NCBI GenBank assembly: GCA_002102555.1 | Contig: MCFL01000038.1 | Span: 124,001 to 188,000 of the forward strand | Length of the DNA: 64,000 nt | DNA from: Catenaria anguillulae PL171 | Lineage: Eukaryota; Blastocladiomycota; Blastocladiomycetes; Blastocladiales; Catenariaceae | Reading direction: 5' to 3' | In this document: one piece after another, positions 16,960 to 27,487 of the stretch | Position numbering within the stretch: position 1 is the stretch's first letter | Layout: each line of letters starts with the position of its first letter | Program-made: the position numbers and the translations under genes | The notes under the pieces: generated by a model | Database searches by the model: none | Seen by the model: the letters and a program-made list of their open reading frames with translations, nothing else | What the model was told of the DNA's origin: nothing

Positions 16960-19077
16960 ATGATCCGCGTCCCCTTCACCCCGCCCGCCGCCCGTGACTT
17001 TGCCGCCCTGCTGGCGCGCCTGCCCGCCCCCTCAGCCGACACCCAACTCACCATTCTGCCCTGGGCTGTCCCGCCGACCTGCCACCGGGACCTCACAAAG
17101 GAACGCCTCGGCCACAAGGACCTGATCCATGACCTCAACCTCGCCTGGTTCCATGACAACAACCCGCAGCTGCGAGAGTTCCGCTTCCGCTTGCAAGCCC
17201 TGTTTGCCAGCGACCCCGTGATTGCCAATGCCCCCCACAAGCAGTACTTTATGTCCAAGGCCGAGCTGTACGAGCGCGCGTGCAAAGTCATGGCGGCCGT
17301 GCTGCGCATCATTGACAAGTACGCCATCCCGCCCGAACTGCACGTTGTGGTTTGGGAAGCCACGGGCGAGCTCGTGCCCATCTTTCTGCATCTGGGCATG
17401 GTGATTCCAACGTTCGAATCGCTTGCGACCCGCGACCAGCAAGCCTATTGGCTGCCCAAGCTCCGTTCGCTCAGCGCCTGGTTTGCGTTTGCACAGACCG
17501 AAGTCGGCGCCGGATCCGATGTGCAGGCCATCGAGACAACGGCCGAGCTGGATGTTGAGACGGACGAGTGGGTGCTCAATACGCCGACCATCACGAGCGG
17601 CAAGTGTTGGCCGGGCGCCTTGGCGCACACGGCCAATCATGCCTTGGTGATGGCCCAGGTACGTGTGCGCGGGACCCAGTATGGCGTGCATCCGATCATT
17701 GTGCAGTTGAGGGAGGACGGCACGCATGAGCCCAAGCAAGGCATCAAGTTGATGGATTTGGGCCCAAAGATTGGGTTCAATGTCATGTACGTGGTTCACT
17801 GTGTCTCGATGATTCTCTTTCTTCTTTTGGTGGCTCACCGGCCTACCTTCGACAGGGACAATGGTATCTTGTACCTCACCAACGTGCGTGTCCCGCGCAC
17901 CCATCTGCTAGGCAAGTCACTGTCCGTATCTGCGAACGGCACCTCTGTGCGCCCCGTGGCCCCACCCGCCCTCTTGTACAAGACGCTCCTCCAGATGCGT
18001 GCAGGGATCGTGACGGGTGCCTCGTATGCGCTTTGGCGCGCATGTACCATTGCCACCCGGTACTCTGTGATCCGGCGCCAGTTTGGGGGACAATCCCATG
18101 CCCAGTCCACACAAATCATCGACTACCCGACCCAACAAGTCAAGCTGGCCACGCCCATGGCGCTTGCCGTTGCACTCGATTTCGCGGGCGCAGAGGTGAA
18201 CCATCTCGTCACGAGTGCCGGCGTGGACCCGGTCAAGCTGCGCCAGGCCCATGTGCTCAGTTCGTGCTTAAAGGTGGTGGCAACCCGCGCTACGGCTGAT
18301 CATTTGGAGAAGTTGCGGCGCGCGTTGGGCGGGCACGGGTATGCACGCAGCGGCGGAATTGCCGAGTTGTGGACCACATATGTGCAGATGGTGACGGTCG
18401 AGGGAGAGAATACGGTGCTGGCGGGACAGGTTGCGCGGGCGTTTGGCAAAGGAGGCGAGGACGAGTTGTTTGCCAACATGGATGCCGGCGGGCAGGGCCA
18501 AAAGATGGTGTGGACCGATGCGCAGTCGGTGGCCGAGTACTTGAATGGCGCGGCAAGTCGTGCGATTACTCAGTGGCGGCAAGCAGGCAAGACGAATGGC
18601 CCCAGCACGCAGAATGTGGCCATGGATGCAATGTGCATGACGGCCGGCTGGGCGCTTGTGTACAATGCTCTTGCTCGTGGACTTTCGACAATGCCCGCGG
18701 CCAAGTTTGCACACATTTTTGAGCCATTGGCCGTGGTGCTCGCTGGCCATATTGTCCTCGAATGCTTGCCCGCCTCGGCGCTCATTGGCTCACCGCTGTC
18801 GTCTGTCGACGTGCAAGCCGGGCACGCTGCTGTTGCCGGTGCGATCGCAACGTTGCGTCCGTACCTTGTGCCCTTGACGGACGCTGCTGGATTCACGGAT
18901 CGCGAGTTGGTTTCGGCTGTGGGTGGCAAGGATGGAAGGGTGTATGAGACCATTTTGGAATGGGCAAAGGACGAGCCGCTCAACAAGGAATTAGTGAACC
19001 CGGCCATTTTGCGCGAGTTGGTTGGGCCCGTGATGGGCAAGTTGGGGACAGGCATGATTGGCAAGAGCCACTTGTAA
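16960..19077 (+). CDS. ACOX: Peroxisomal acyl-CoA oxidase
   Basis: Exons 16960-17786 and 17856-19077 (intron of 69 bases) give 682 residues, a normal length for the family. The enzyme catalyses the first, FAD-dependent step of peroxisomal beta-oxidation and produces hydrogen peroxide. Visible marks are AQTEVGAGSDV (flavin contact region), DNGILYLTNVRVPR, QFGGQ, GGHGYARSGGI and VEGENTVLAGQVAR, which holds the catalytic glutamate. The last three residues, SHL, are a plausible variant of the peroxisomal targeting signal SKL. The intron has no in-frame stop and a length divisible by three, so an unspliced message would still be open. Its convergent neighbour is PEX2. Confidence 0.93.
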   Translation: MIRVPFTPPAARDFAALLARLPAPSADTQLTILPWAVPPTCHRDLTKERLGHKDLIHDLNLAWFHDNNPQLREFRFRLQALFASDPVIANAPHKQYFMSKAELYERACKVMAAVLRIIDKYAIPPELHVVVWEATGELVPIFLHLGMVIPTFESLATRDQQAYWLPKLRSLSAWFAFAQTEVGAGSDVQAIETTAELDVETDEWVLNTPTITSGKCWPGALAHTANHALVMAQVRVRGTQYGVHPIIVQLREDGTHEPKQGIKLMDLGPKIGFNVMYVVHCVSMILFLLLVAHRPTFDRDNGILYLTNVRVPRTHLLGKSLSVSANGTSVRPVAPPALLYKTLLQMRAGIVTGASYALWRACTIATRYSVIRRQFGGQSHAQSTQIIDYPTQQVKLATPMALAVALDFAGAEVNHLVTSAGVDPVKLRQAHVLSSCLKVVATRATADHLEKLRRALGGHGYARSGGIAELWTTYVQMVTVEGENTVLAGQVARAFGKGGEDELFANMDAGGQGQKMVWTDAQSVAEYLNGAASRAITQWRQAGKTNGPSTQNVAMDAMCMTAGWALVYNALARGLSTMPAAKFAHIFEPLAVVLAGHIVLECLPASALIGSPLSSVDVQAGHAAVAGAIATLRPYLVPLTDAAGFTDRELVSAVGGKDGRVYETILEWAKDEPLNKELVNPAILRELVGPVMGKLGTGMIGKSHL

Positions 19078-19207
19078 ATCGAATGTGTGCAATGCTTTGA
19101 GGCAAACTGGTGGGTATGAATGATGGTAGCGGCCAGTACCGGCCGCAATGTTCATTTTTCCGTGTGTGTTTTTACAGTGTTGTAAATACAATGAGGAAAT
19201 CTGCTCA

Positions 19208-20251
19208 TCACACGCGTTCAAACGGCCCATAGCTCATCACCCCACATCGTACACATGCAAATGACTCCTTGTCCGTCCGCCCCTCCTTGGCCACCTCCCT
19301 TCCATCCATCTCATCTTGCTCCTGCACCCTTGCTTGCGCACATACATAACAATACGTGCACCCGCACGACCCACGAACAGGCATCATGGCCACACACCTG
19401 TCCTTGACATCTTTACTTGCAACCGCCTCACCCGGGTCGGCCGCAAACTGTGGCATGTTTGTCATGCATGACGGGCACACCACCGCCTCACCATCGGCAG
19501 GCAGCAAGAGTAGTGCCCGGGCTTGCTTCATCTTGGCCGATCCACCCGAGACAACGTCCCAAAGGGCAGCCAGTTTAGGTGAGCCTCGGATCCATCGGCG
19601 GACCAGAGGGCGGGCAGAATGGTACAACGGGAGGGCAAACAAGATAGCCTCGGTCAGAGCGGCCCACATGACTTGGCGGTGCAGGAACGCAAAACTGACG
19701 TTGCGCTGTGTTGAGGGTCGGGTCGGCAGTGGCTGGAGCTTGAGCAATCGATGAAGCGGTGTCGGATACCTTCCCGTGACGAGAAACCGGAGCAGGTTGA
19801 GCAAGACGAGCGAGTTCCACAGCGGTTCAATGCGTGTGGCCGCCACTCGCGCGAGCATGGATCGCCACCCGGGCATGTCGGCCCAGCGCTCGTCAGATAG
19901 CTTGCGAATCAGCCGTGTCCATGCGTACGGGGTTCCGACGGACAAGAGTGCAAACAGCCACAGCTTGCCCCGAGCACCGCGGTACGTGAACTGGTTCAGG
20001 TACATGCCGTACGTGGCGGCCGTGCCCGAGCCGCGGGTGCGAAACAAGGATAGCCCCAGCAGAATGGCGTGCAGGGCGGCCGAGATTTCCGGGTCGTAGC
20101 GGCTGATCCAGTCGCGGCGCGGGAGCAGCGACATGGCATTGGCCAGCTGGTCCTTGAGCAGGTGGTGGATTTGGGTGTCGAGCTGGTCGGCATCGAGCTG
20201 GCCCACGCGCGGAATGGCAACGGGGTTGGTGTCGGGGATATTGGTGCTCAT
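19208..20251 (-). CDS. PEX2: PEX2, RING-finger peroxin
   Basis: A single-exon gene of 347 residues. PEX2, with PEX10 and PEX12, forms the membrane ubiquitin ligase that recycles the import receptor PEX5. The N-terminal Pex2/Pex12 region is recognisable from RVGQLDADQLD, RTRGSGTAATYGMYL and NQFTYRGARGKLW. Several hydrophobic helices follow in the middle. The C-terminal zinc region has CPSC, then GSCGCTYCYVC, then CVRC, a spread-out RING pattern. It ends 130 bases from the ACOX 3' end. Confidence 0.85.
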   Translation of the reverse strand: MSTNIPDTNPVAIPRVGQLDADQLDTQIHHLLKDQLANAMSLLPRRDWISRYDPEISAALHAILLGLSLFRTRGSGTAATYGMYLNQFTYRGARGKLWLFALLSVGTPYAWTRLIRKLSDERWADMPGWRSMLARVAATRIEPLWNSLVLLNLLRFLVTGRYPTPLHRLLKLQPLPTRPSTQRNVSFAFLHRQVMWAALTEAILFALPLYHSARPLVRRWIRGSPKLAALWDVVSGGSAKMKQARALLLLPADGEAVVCPSCMTNMPQFAADPGEAVASKDVKDRCVAMMPVRGSCGCTYCYVCAQARVQEQDEMDGREVAKEGRTDKESFACVRCGVMSYGPFERV

Positions 20252-20521
20252 TGCGGGTGTTTCATGGAGTGTATCATTGAATCACTTTCACCTCATAGTC
20301 CGGTTTTGCCGTTCAAATGGATGATGCTTGAAAGTGCCAGCCCGCGTTGGCGATGGTGTGATGACAGAGCCAAAGTTCACTGACAAACAAGCGTGAGACA
20401 ACTTCCAGTTGTCGTCTCATTGACTATGGGTGAGCATGAAATAAACAACAACGTGGGCATATAAGTGTATGAATTATGTCACAGAAAAAATGGTATGGAA
20501 AAGTCGAAATCACAACAGCAA

Positions 20522-21934
20522 TCACTGATTGTCCCGGGTCGCAATGATGTCCGTCACTCCCGAAATCGCCATGGACACGGCCGCCGTAAACAGCTTGAGC
20601 AACAGCGTAAAGATGGCATTATCAAACGTCAGGGGGGTCCTCTTGAGTGGCCCGGGCGCAAATATGAGCACAGTGAATGCCAAGAGGACGAGAATGCTGA
20701 CTGCAATCCACGCGAGCACAATCCCAGTTTTGCGCTCCATGGCGTCAAACCCGCGCACCGATCCTTTCGTAGCCGCGGCCTTGAGCTTGTCCAGTAGGTT
20801 TCGTGGCCGGGGCTTGATGGACGACACGAGTGCGGACTGGCGCAGCGACCGGACCTCGGACCGGACCAGGAGCACGTATTGAAGACCGAGAATCAAACTC
20901 GCCAAGTCCAAGACGCCAAACACGCTATAGATGATAATGTAGGTCGTCGAGTTGAGCGAATCAACAAATGCTTCGGTTGGTGACCCAATGGGAAACCGCT
21001 CGGGCGCTCGTCGTACATATTCGGCGACAAGCAGCACAAAGAGACGCAGGATGGTGATGAAGATGACCACACCTGATCCAAACTTGATGGCAAGGTATCG
21101 CGGTTGCGACAGGACGCGAAACACGCGAATAAAGCGCGAGATGGTGGCAAGGACAAAGAGGGCAGCGCCGACCGGTTGAAGGTAGACCAGCCCGAGCAGA
21201 AACAATGGAGCAGCACAGCCGGGAGTGGATGTGAGGATCCGAAACCGACAATTGAACTGTGGACAGACCCAGTGGAAGAAGGTGAGGTACAGGCCAAGCG
21301 CGATTTGGTCCGCAAAGAAGATGGACCAGGCGAGAAGCATGAGCGTGGCAACGCTTCGAAATCGAGGGCGTTTTCGTGATGGTGGCAACTGACTGCTGTT
21401 CCACGTCCCGTCCGACTCAATGTCCCGAGATGCCGCGGCGCCTATTGATGGGAACGATCCAGATGCTGTTGGTGTGGCGCCAGGCGTTACCAAGATGGCA
21501 TTCGGAGTCGTTGGCGACGCCATTGTTGTACGGAGCTTGGTGACCGAGTAATTGTTCCAATAGAGCCAGCTTCGTCGCAAAAAGAATCCGCTGATGAGCA
21601 GGCCAATCACCATCAAGGTGAACGCCGTCCATGACAGGACATCGTTTGGGTCTTGCAACCGGCACTTGATTCCAGTGTTGCCGCCGGCATTTGGGAGCGA
21701 GGTTGAGTCGGGATCGTTCCCGCCGTTGACCGCGGTCGGAAAGAGCCGGATTCCAACACTCCCAGAGACGGATGGCCGCGCAGAGCCGAGAATATCGGTT
21801 GGGAAGGCAACGCTGCTGGAGAAGGGAGTTGGGTTTGCTGGTGCCCCACTGGGTATTCTGGTGGTTGATGCTGACGGGGCTGGGGTTGGTTGGGCGGTCG
21901 GTCGTGCGACAGGCGACCGCGCTGTTGTTGACAT
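20522..21934 (-). CDS. Seven-helix membrane protein, family copy C
   Basis: A single exon of 470 residues. The long N-terminus (about 100 residues) is Ser/Thr/Pro-rich, as expected for a glycosylated outer segment, and ends in CRLQDPND just before helix 1. Family marks are MLLAWSIFFADQ (helix 2), CPQFNC followed by PGCAAP, LQPVGAALFV (helix 3), GLQYVLLVRSEVR after helix 5, and NAIFTLLLKLFT (helix 7). It is closest to copy D, sharing RLFP, the CxLQxPxD block and the PGCxAP loop. The start was taken as the first ATG (21934), because the upstream open frame has no ATG. Confidence 0.87.
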   Translation of the reverse strand: MSTTARSPVARPTAQPTPAPSASTTRIPSGAPANPTPFSSSVAFPTDILGSARPSVSGSVGIRLFPTAVNGGNDPDSTSLPNAGGNTGIKCRLQDPNDVLSWTAFTLMVIGLLISGFFLRRSWLYWNNYSVTKLRTTMASPTTPNAILVTPGATPTASGSFPSIGAAASRDIESDGTWNSSQLPPSRKRPRFRSVATLMLLAWSIFFADQIALGLYLTFFHWVCPQFNCRFRILTSTPGCAAPLFLLGLVYLQPVGAALFVLATISRFIRVFRVLSQPRYLAIKFGSGVVIFITILRLFVLLVAEYVRRAPERFPIGSPTEAFVDSLNSTTYIIIYSVFGVLDLASLILGLQYVLLVRSEVRSLRQSALVSSIKPRPRNLLDKLKAAATKGSVRGFDAMERKTGIVLAWIAVSILVLLAFTVLIFAPGPLKRTPLTFDNAIFTLLLKLFTAAVSMAISGVTDIIATRDNQ

Positions 21935-22574
21935 ACTTGGGGGCAGATGTAGCTCCCAGTTGGTTGAGACTTGAAGAGCGTGGTGGAGGGACTCGGGTAT
22001 ACGCCAATTGCGCTCGGCCACAGTGAGCGATGATGAGTGGCCGTGGTGGTGAGATGGGTGGGAAACAACAAAGGTGCAACGGCTCTTGTCGATGCACGGC
22101 TTCTACGACTATGAAAAAAACATGCTAGGTTGATGCTGGAGGCAGGGTTTCTCAATTGTCTGAGGAGGTCCATCGGTTTTGGTGGTGTCGAGGCTCTGGA
22201 CGGTAAGTATCTAGCATCAAGCGGGCATCAGGACTCAGATGCGACTGATGGTGCAGCCTACTGGCCTGGCTTGCGCAGGTCATTGCATCCGTGAGCAATG
22301 TGGATGGTCCTCACCTGTCCTGCCTGTCCAATTCTTGTCAGGCATGAGCTTCGCTCATATGATTGGAACAGGCGCCACAATGGATGATTTGGCTTGATGG
22401 ATCAAGCCTGAACCCTCAATGTGTTCGCAGGGTGGTTGTTCACCCGCCCAAAGCGACGCGTTTCTGCCCGCAACCGAGACGATGTATAATCAAGCGACAT
22501 GACGCATGGAAACCAACGAGCAAGAGTACATAAAAAGGGTATCTTTGACAAAAAGAAACAGAAAACGAATTGCT
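21935..22574. other. Intergenic region between copies C and D
   Basis: This holds the upstream region of copy C and the 3' flank of copy D. The open frames here are poor in conserved features and I see no gene. Confidence 0.4.
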
Positions 22575-23792
22575 CTAATTCGCCCCTGCAATTACTCGCC
22601 CGGCACCCGAGATCGCAAGCGAAACAAAGGCCGCAAACAATTTGAGCAACAGCGTCATGACAGAATTGTACAAAAGCACCGGCACTTGCTCCAGCATGGC
22701 CGGCAACATGGTCATGGCAGTCGCAAAGACGAGCAACAAAGAAATGCTGATGGCGATCCACACCATGACGAGCCGTGCTTGCTGATCGGCTGGCCTGCCT
22801 TGTGAGCCATGCATCAGCGACAGCCGTCTCTCCTGAACGTCACCAACACTTATACCGACAGACGATCGCCGTCTTGGAAGTGACATGACCAGCTGATGAA
22901 TCCCGCGGCGCACTCGCCCAATGAAGATGAGGCCTTGGACCAGCGCGGCGAGGTCCAACACGCCGAAAATGAGGTATGAGATCGTATACGTGAGGATGTT
23001 GAAATAGTGCATGCGCCGTTCGAGCTTGGACCCAATAGGCCATCGTTCTTGATCGAGGCGCACATATTCATGAGCGGTAAGCGCAACCAGGCGCGTACTC
23101 AGCACGACTGCAACCATCAGGTAGGCAAGTCGAAGCAGGATGTACCGCGTGCGAGACAGCACAGAGTACAGATGCATAAAGCGGTTGATGCTTGCACAGA
23201 CAAAGACGGCTGAGCCGATTACTTGTAGATACAAGGCTGCAAGGAGGAACGTTGGCGCTCCACAACCTGGTGTGCTGGCCAATGTCTTGTTTCGGCAACT
23301 GTACTGCGGGCACATGAAGTACAGGTGGACAAGGTAAAGGAGCATGGCGAGCTGATCCAGCGTAAAGAGCAGCCATGCCGCCAAGACGAGGTGTTGCAGC
23401 TTGGATGGATGGTGGTAGCGTGTAGGAACAGCGGGACTGAAGGCGTGGCCTAAAGAATCCGAATGCTCGCTGGTTGCTGTTTTGCAAGGTAGGCTGGGTG
23501 AGCCGCGGGAACTGGTGCCGCGACAAAGCCGCCGCCAAGTGATAACGGCCACCAAAAGAAATGCGAGGCAGAGTATGAGGCCGGCTACGGACAATGCGAC
23601 GGACGCGATTGATATCGGATCTTCTGGTGGTTGTAATGGGCAGTCGACCGGACGGAGTGTAGTTGAGCTTGATGCCGACTCGGTTGTTGGATTGGGAAAA
23701 AGCCGAGACACGAGCGACAGCGGGATCGTCGGCCGACTCGACCCTGTCCCTGATATGCTCGGAAACGTCGCCGCTGCTGAAGAGGCAGACAT
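22575..23792 (-). CDS. Seven-helix membrane protein, family copy D
   Basis: A single exon of 405 residues, in the same orientation as copy C. The N-terminus has a Ser/Thr-rich stretch, RLFP and CPLQPPEDP before helix 1. Helix 2 has LAAWLLFTLDQ, the loop has CPQYSC and PGCGAP, helix 3 has LQVIGSAVFV, and helix 7 has NSVMTLLLKLFA. Pro, Trp-x6-DQ and the paired cysteines are kept in all four copies apart from small changes, which implies a conserved fold. The function is unknown. Confidence 0.87.
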   Translation of the reverse strand: MSASSAAATFPSISGTGSSRPTIPLSLVSRLFPNPTTESASSSTTLRPVDCPLQPPEDPISIASVALSVAGLILCLAFLLVAVITWRRLCRGTSSRGSPSLPCKTATSEHSDSLGHAFSPAVPTRYHHPSKLQHLVLAAWLLFTLDQLAMLLYLVHLYFMCPQYSCRNKTLASTPGCGAPTFLLAALYLQVIGSAVFVCASINRFMHLYSVLSRTRYILLRLAYLMVAVVLSTRLVALTAHEYVRLDQERWPIGSKLERRMHYFNILTYTISYLIFGVLDLAALVQGLIFIGRVRRGIHQLVMSLPRRRSSVGISVGDVQERRLSLMHGSQGRPADQQARLVMVWIAISISLLLVFATAMTMLPAMLEQVPVLLYNSVMTLLLKLFAAFVSLAISGAGRVIAGAN

Positions 23793-24341
23793 GATGAATT
23801 CACTTCATCTAGTATTCATATCGTTGCGTTAGAAAATCTGAGCAGTTGAGTGTGAGGCGAAGAAAGGTGTGTGTGGGGAACCTGATTGGCATTTAGAGTC
23901 GGCCCGACTTCTCCCTTTGAGTCAAAAGGTTGGTTAAACTTGAGGTTGGAAAGCGGACCGCAAGCTCACCAATCAAACCGGCCAAAACACATGTCACGCA
24001 TTGACACCGCTTCCTGGCTGAATACCGTGTGTTTTGGTGGAAGACTCGAGTCTGGCAATGTGGTGCGCGAAATCGCCAGCCTGGCTTGTTAAATAACATG
24101 GCGGAATCATGATTCGAGTACGTTTAACGGTCGAGCCCAGCCTGGTTCAGCCCGACAATGTCACCGCATTCTTCTTTCGGGCAGTAATGGGGCCAGAATA
24201 AACGATATCACAGAATAAATGTTTACAGAGGGGAAAACGAGAACAAAAAGCAGGGATCTAGTAAGGTATGGGGTTGCAGAGGCAAAAAAAAATTAGACAA
24301 AGTAGGCATTCAACGTGATCAGTGCGCAGAGTCAAAAGTCA
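23793..24341. other. Intergenic region upstream of copy D
   Basis: This is AT-richer than its surroundings and ends with the 3' flank of the channel gene. I see no coding segment or RNA gene. Confidence 0.4.
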
Positions 24342-27300
24342 TCATGACCCGTTTGGTGTAGTCGGCCGCTCTGATGACTTGCCACTACTTTCCTCTCCCT
24401 TCTCATCCTCTATCGGAGATGCCCCGCTGAACGCTGTCCCAGCAAGCACATCATTTACTCGAAATGTCCGACGATTTGCCCCTCCTGCTGGTGGGGTTGA
24501 CGGTGAATCAGAAGATGCGGCTATTGTCACGGTGGACGCCGGCATGGAAAATCCAAACGACAATCTCCGTGACCCCGATGGACTGGGCTTGGGCGACGGC
24601 GACCCTGCTGCACTACCTGGCGTATCGCTAACGCGTTCAGATGATCTATTGGCGGACGCACGACTCATCATCCCTTGGGAACCAGCATGGCCTGACGTGT
24701 TTGCACGCGACATGATCTGGGAAACGGGGCTGCTGGAGCCCGAGTACATGAATTGGGTCGAGTTGGCCACTTGCAGCGACCGCCGGCGATTGGCTTGTGG
24801 TGCTTGTGCCACTGCATTCCCGCCCATTCCCACCCCGGCCCCGCCGCCAATGCTCGAGTTGGAGCCCGTTGGTTTGGCGCCCGGAAACATGGATGACCGC
24901 CGCGGCGCCATATTGGAATTCGATCGACCAATTCCGGATCCCATGTTGTTGATGGATGACCGGAGTTGCGACGCGGCCGGGCTAGCAGCATTTCCGAACT
25001 GCGTTACTACGCCACTGCCGCCGCTCGAACGCAGCATGTTGCCAATCGGACCAAAGCTAACGGAATTGCTGGCGCTCGACTCGTCCAGTGCCATGGTCGA
25101 CGACTTGATTGCCAGCACATCCGTGCTTTCGCGCTTTCCAATCTCGGCCTTGGACATGCCCACAATCTTCATGCCAAACAGCGAATCGGGCAGCACCAGC
25201 TCACTGTTTTCCTCGTCCACGACGCCGCCCATGTCGAGAATACTTCCCAGCAGTTGATTGCGCGACGCGCCCTTGCTCCCACCCGCACTGAGGGGAACCC
25301 CGAGCCCCAGGTTGGACGACCGCGGGCGGCCATGTGCCGCAAGCGACTGCGGGCCAATGGACACGGACGACGAGACGCCAGATTGCTGCATGGCGGCCAT
25401 GCGCTGTGAAAAAGCCATGTTGCTTCCGTGCAAGCTCATGCTGATACTCGGACGTTGCGTCTTTGCCACGAGGTGGTTGTTGGACGCGGACCGGTCGGCT
25501 CTGGGCATGACGGGCGACGTGCCGTTGCTGCCGGCAATATCGCCCGATGAGGGCAGTGTGCCGCTGCTCTTTGTGTCTGTGGCACCCGATGGGACTGGGG
25601 CCGTCTCGTTCGCGTCCGTGTTTCCCGCGGCTGCTCCAGGTTCACGTGCACCTGCGGCAGGAGCGGCTGCGATTTGCTCCTGCGGTTGCTGTTGTTGTAC
25701 AGAGGTGGCATCAGCAGGCGCGGCCGCGCCTGCCGGTGCGGGTGGCAGGGGAGCGGCGGCAGCAGCGTTGTTTTGCTGGCGACTAAGGTTTTCTTTCAAT
25801 CGCTCTTGGGCTGCGACCATGATGCGTTCGCGGACGGTTGGGTAGAAGGCGAGCACCTCGTCGAGGTTTTGCTTGGACAGCACGTAAATGTCGGTGTAAG
25901 TTGCGGCGCGAATACTGGCTGTCCGCGGCCGTGACAGGAATCTGCGCAAGGAAACCATTTACGAACACGTCAGCTGTAGTAGTCGCCGAGCATCATGGAA
26001 ACAGAGAAACGCATAAACGTACAGTGCGATTTCGCCAAAGAACGACCCTTCCTGCATTGTTGCAAACACCTGCTTGCCGTCTTCAGACACGACATCCACC
26101 CTTCCGGCGTGCAAAAAGAACATCTCGGACCCAATGTCGCCCTTCTTGACCACATACTCGTTGGGCAAAAACAGCACGGGCTGCAGCGCCAGCGACAACA
26201 TGCGCATGAACCCGATCTCGGTATCCTGAAAGAGGGGCACTTTGGAGATAATGTGCCCGTTGATGCCCAGCGCCAGCTCGGCCTGAAACGTGGTCGGCAA
26301 GTCGTTGAAGATGGTCTTTGCGTCAATGCCCTTGTTGCGCTTCCACAGGTAGTCGTAGTAGTTGGACACACGCTTTCGTGTGGTGGCATCAAACTTGTTG
26401 TGGTCCATGTATTGGCGAACAGACAACAGTTTTTGCTGGTAGCGCGAGCGCTGCGAATCGCGGTTGGCGAGAATCGACGTGACCGAGGCAGTGACCCAGC
26501 CAAAGAGGATCAAGGCGGAAAGGAACATGACGAGGCCAATGAGTTTTTCTTTGAACGTGGGTGCTTCGAGATCGGCGAATCCGGGGACAGTAACCACTAT
26601 CGTTTGTAGCAAGTAGAGCGCGTCAGCATTGTTGTTGGAAGACTAGGTGCAGACAGGCAGGAGAATGGGGGACACGCACGATTGATGACCCAGTACGCCG
26701 AGTAAATGTACTGAATCGATTGATTCTTCCTCATCTCTGGCGTGTGCAAATTGACCGAATTGATTCGATCCTTGTCGTACATGGACCAAGTTGAATCCTC
26801 CGGATTGGTGCTCCCCTCGGGCGGCAACCCAATCAACCACCAAATGCACGCATAGTAATGCACGACCAAGGCCAGAATCAGGAAAAACTTGTACCCTTGC
26901 ACAAGCAACGATCCCGTCAATTTCATTTCCTCGCGCCGGATCCAAAACAGAGCCTTGTTGAGTGACAGAACGCGATTCAGCAGCAAAAGCCGTCCTTTTG
27001 TGGGATCTGACGTGAACCAGTTGAGCGGCATGTTGGCAAGCAAGTCAATGAAGAGCCTGCCGCCCTTGATATACTGCATGGCCAGCGAATGCTTGTCGTC
27101 GACCATCTGGCCCTCTTCATTCACAAACGCGGTTCGAAAACTCACGGCCATGTCGACCAGTTGGAAGCACCAGGCAACGTAGATGAAAATGATGGCCATG
27201 GACACGTCGACGGAAAAGGACACGACGTAGGGCACCAAGATGGCCAGCATGATGGACGTGCCCATCACAAACACTTGCCAGATCACATAGAGGCGTGTGT

Positions 27301-27487
27301 CTGGGTACAAGATCCATTCGTCCGTCACGTTGATGACGGCTTGCAGAGCGTCCTTGAAGGCCTTGACGAGGGGTGGGTCGGCGCGAGCCAGTGGGAGTTG
27401 TGCGTCGCCTGTGAGCAACGGGTCCTTTGGCCCGGCGCCAGAGACGGGTGAGGTGGGTGTGCCCGGAGGGCTCCCGGCGGCTGTCAT
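24342..27487 (-). CDS. Cyclic-nucleotide-gated-type (CNG/HCN/EAG superfamily) cation channel with an aberrant pore
   Basis: Exons 27487-26680, 26596-26023 and 25941-24342 join in phase to 993 residues. Six helices are followed by a C-linker and a cyclic-nucleotide-binding domain: KKGDIGSEMFFLHAGRVDVV, then GEIAL and SRPRTASIRA, whose Arg binds the cyclic phosphate in the family. The S4 region is SLNKALFWIRREEMK, poor in the regular Arg/Lys repeat. The pore aligns without gaps to the K+ channel consensus through YIYSAYW, but the filter reads TVPGFAD instead of TVGYGD-like. The 480-residue tail is Ser/Ala/Gly-rich and probably disordered. The first intron was placed at GTGCGT...ACGATAG because it has a CTGAC branch site, agrees in phase and gives a gapless pore alignment. 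Confidence 0.88.

Noticed and set aside
26597-26703. Alternative channel splice with the donor after YIYSAYW, adding SSNNNADALYLLQTIV
   Set aside because: It needs a poor donor (GTCATC) and inserts extra residues into the pore. The chosen splice uses GTGCGT, has a CTGAC branch and aligns without gaps.
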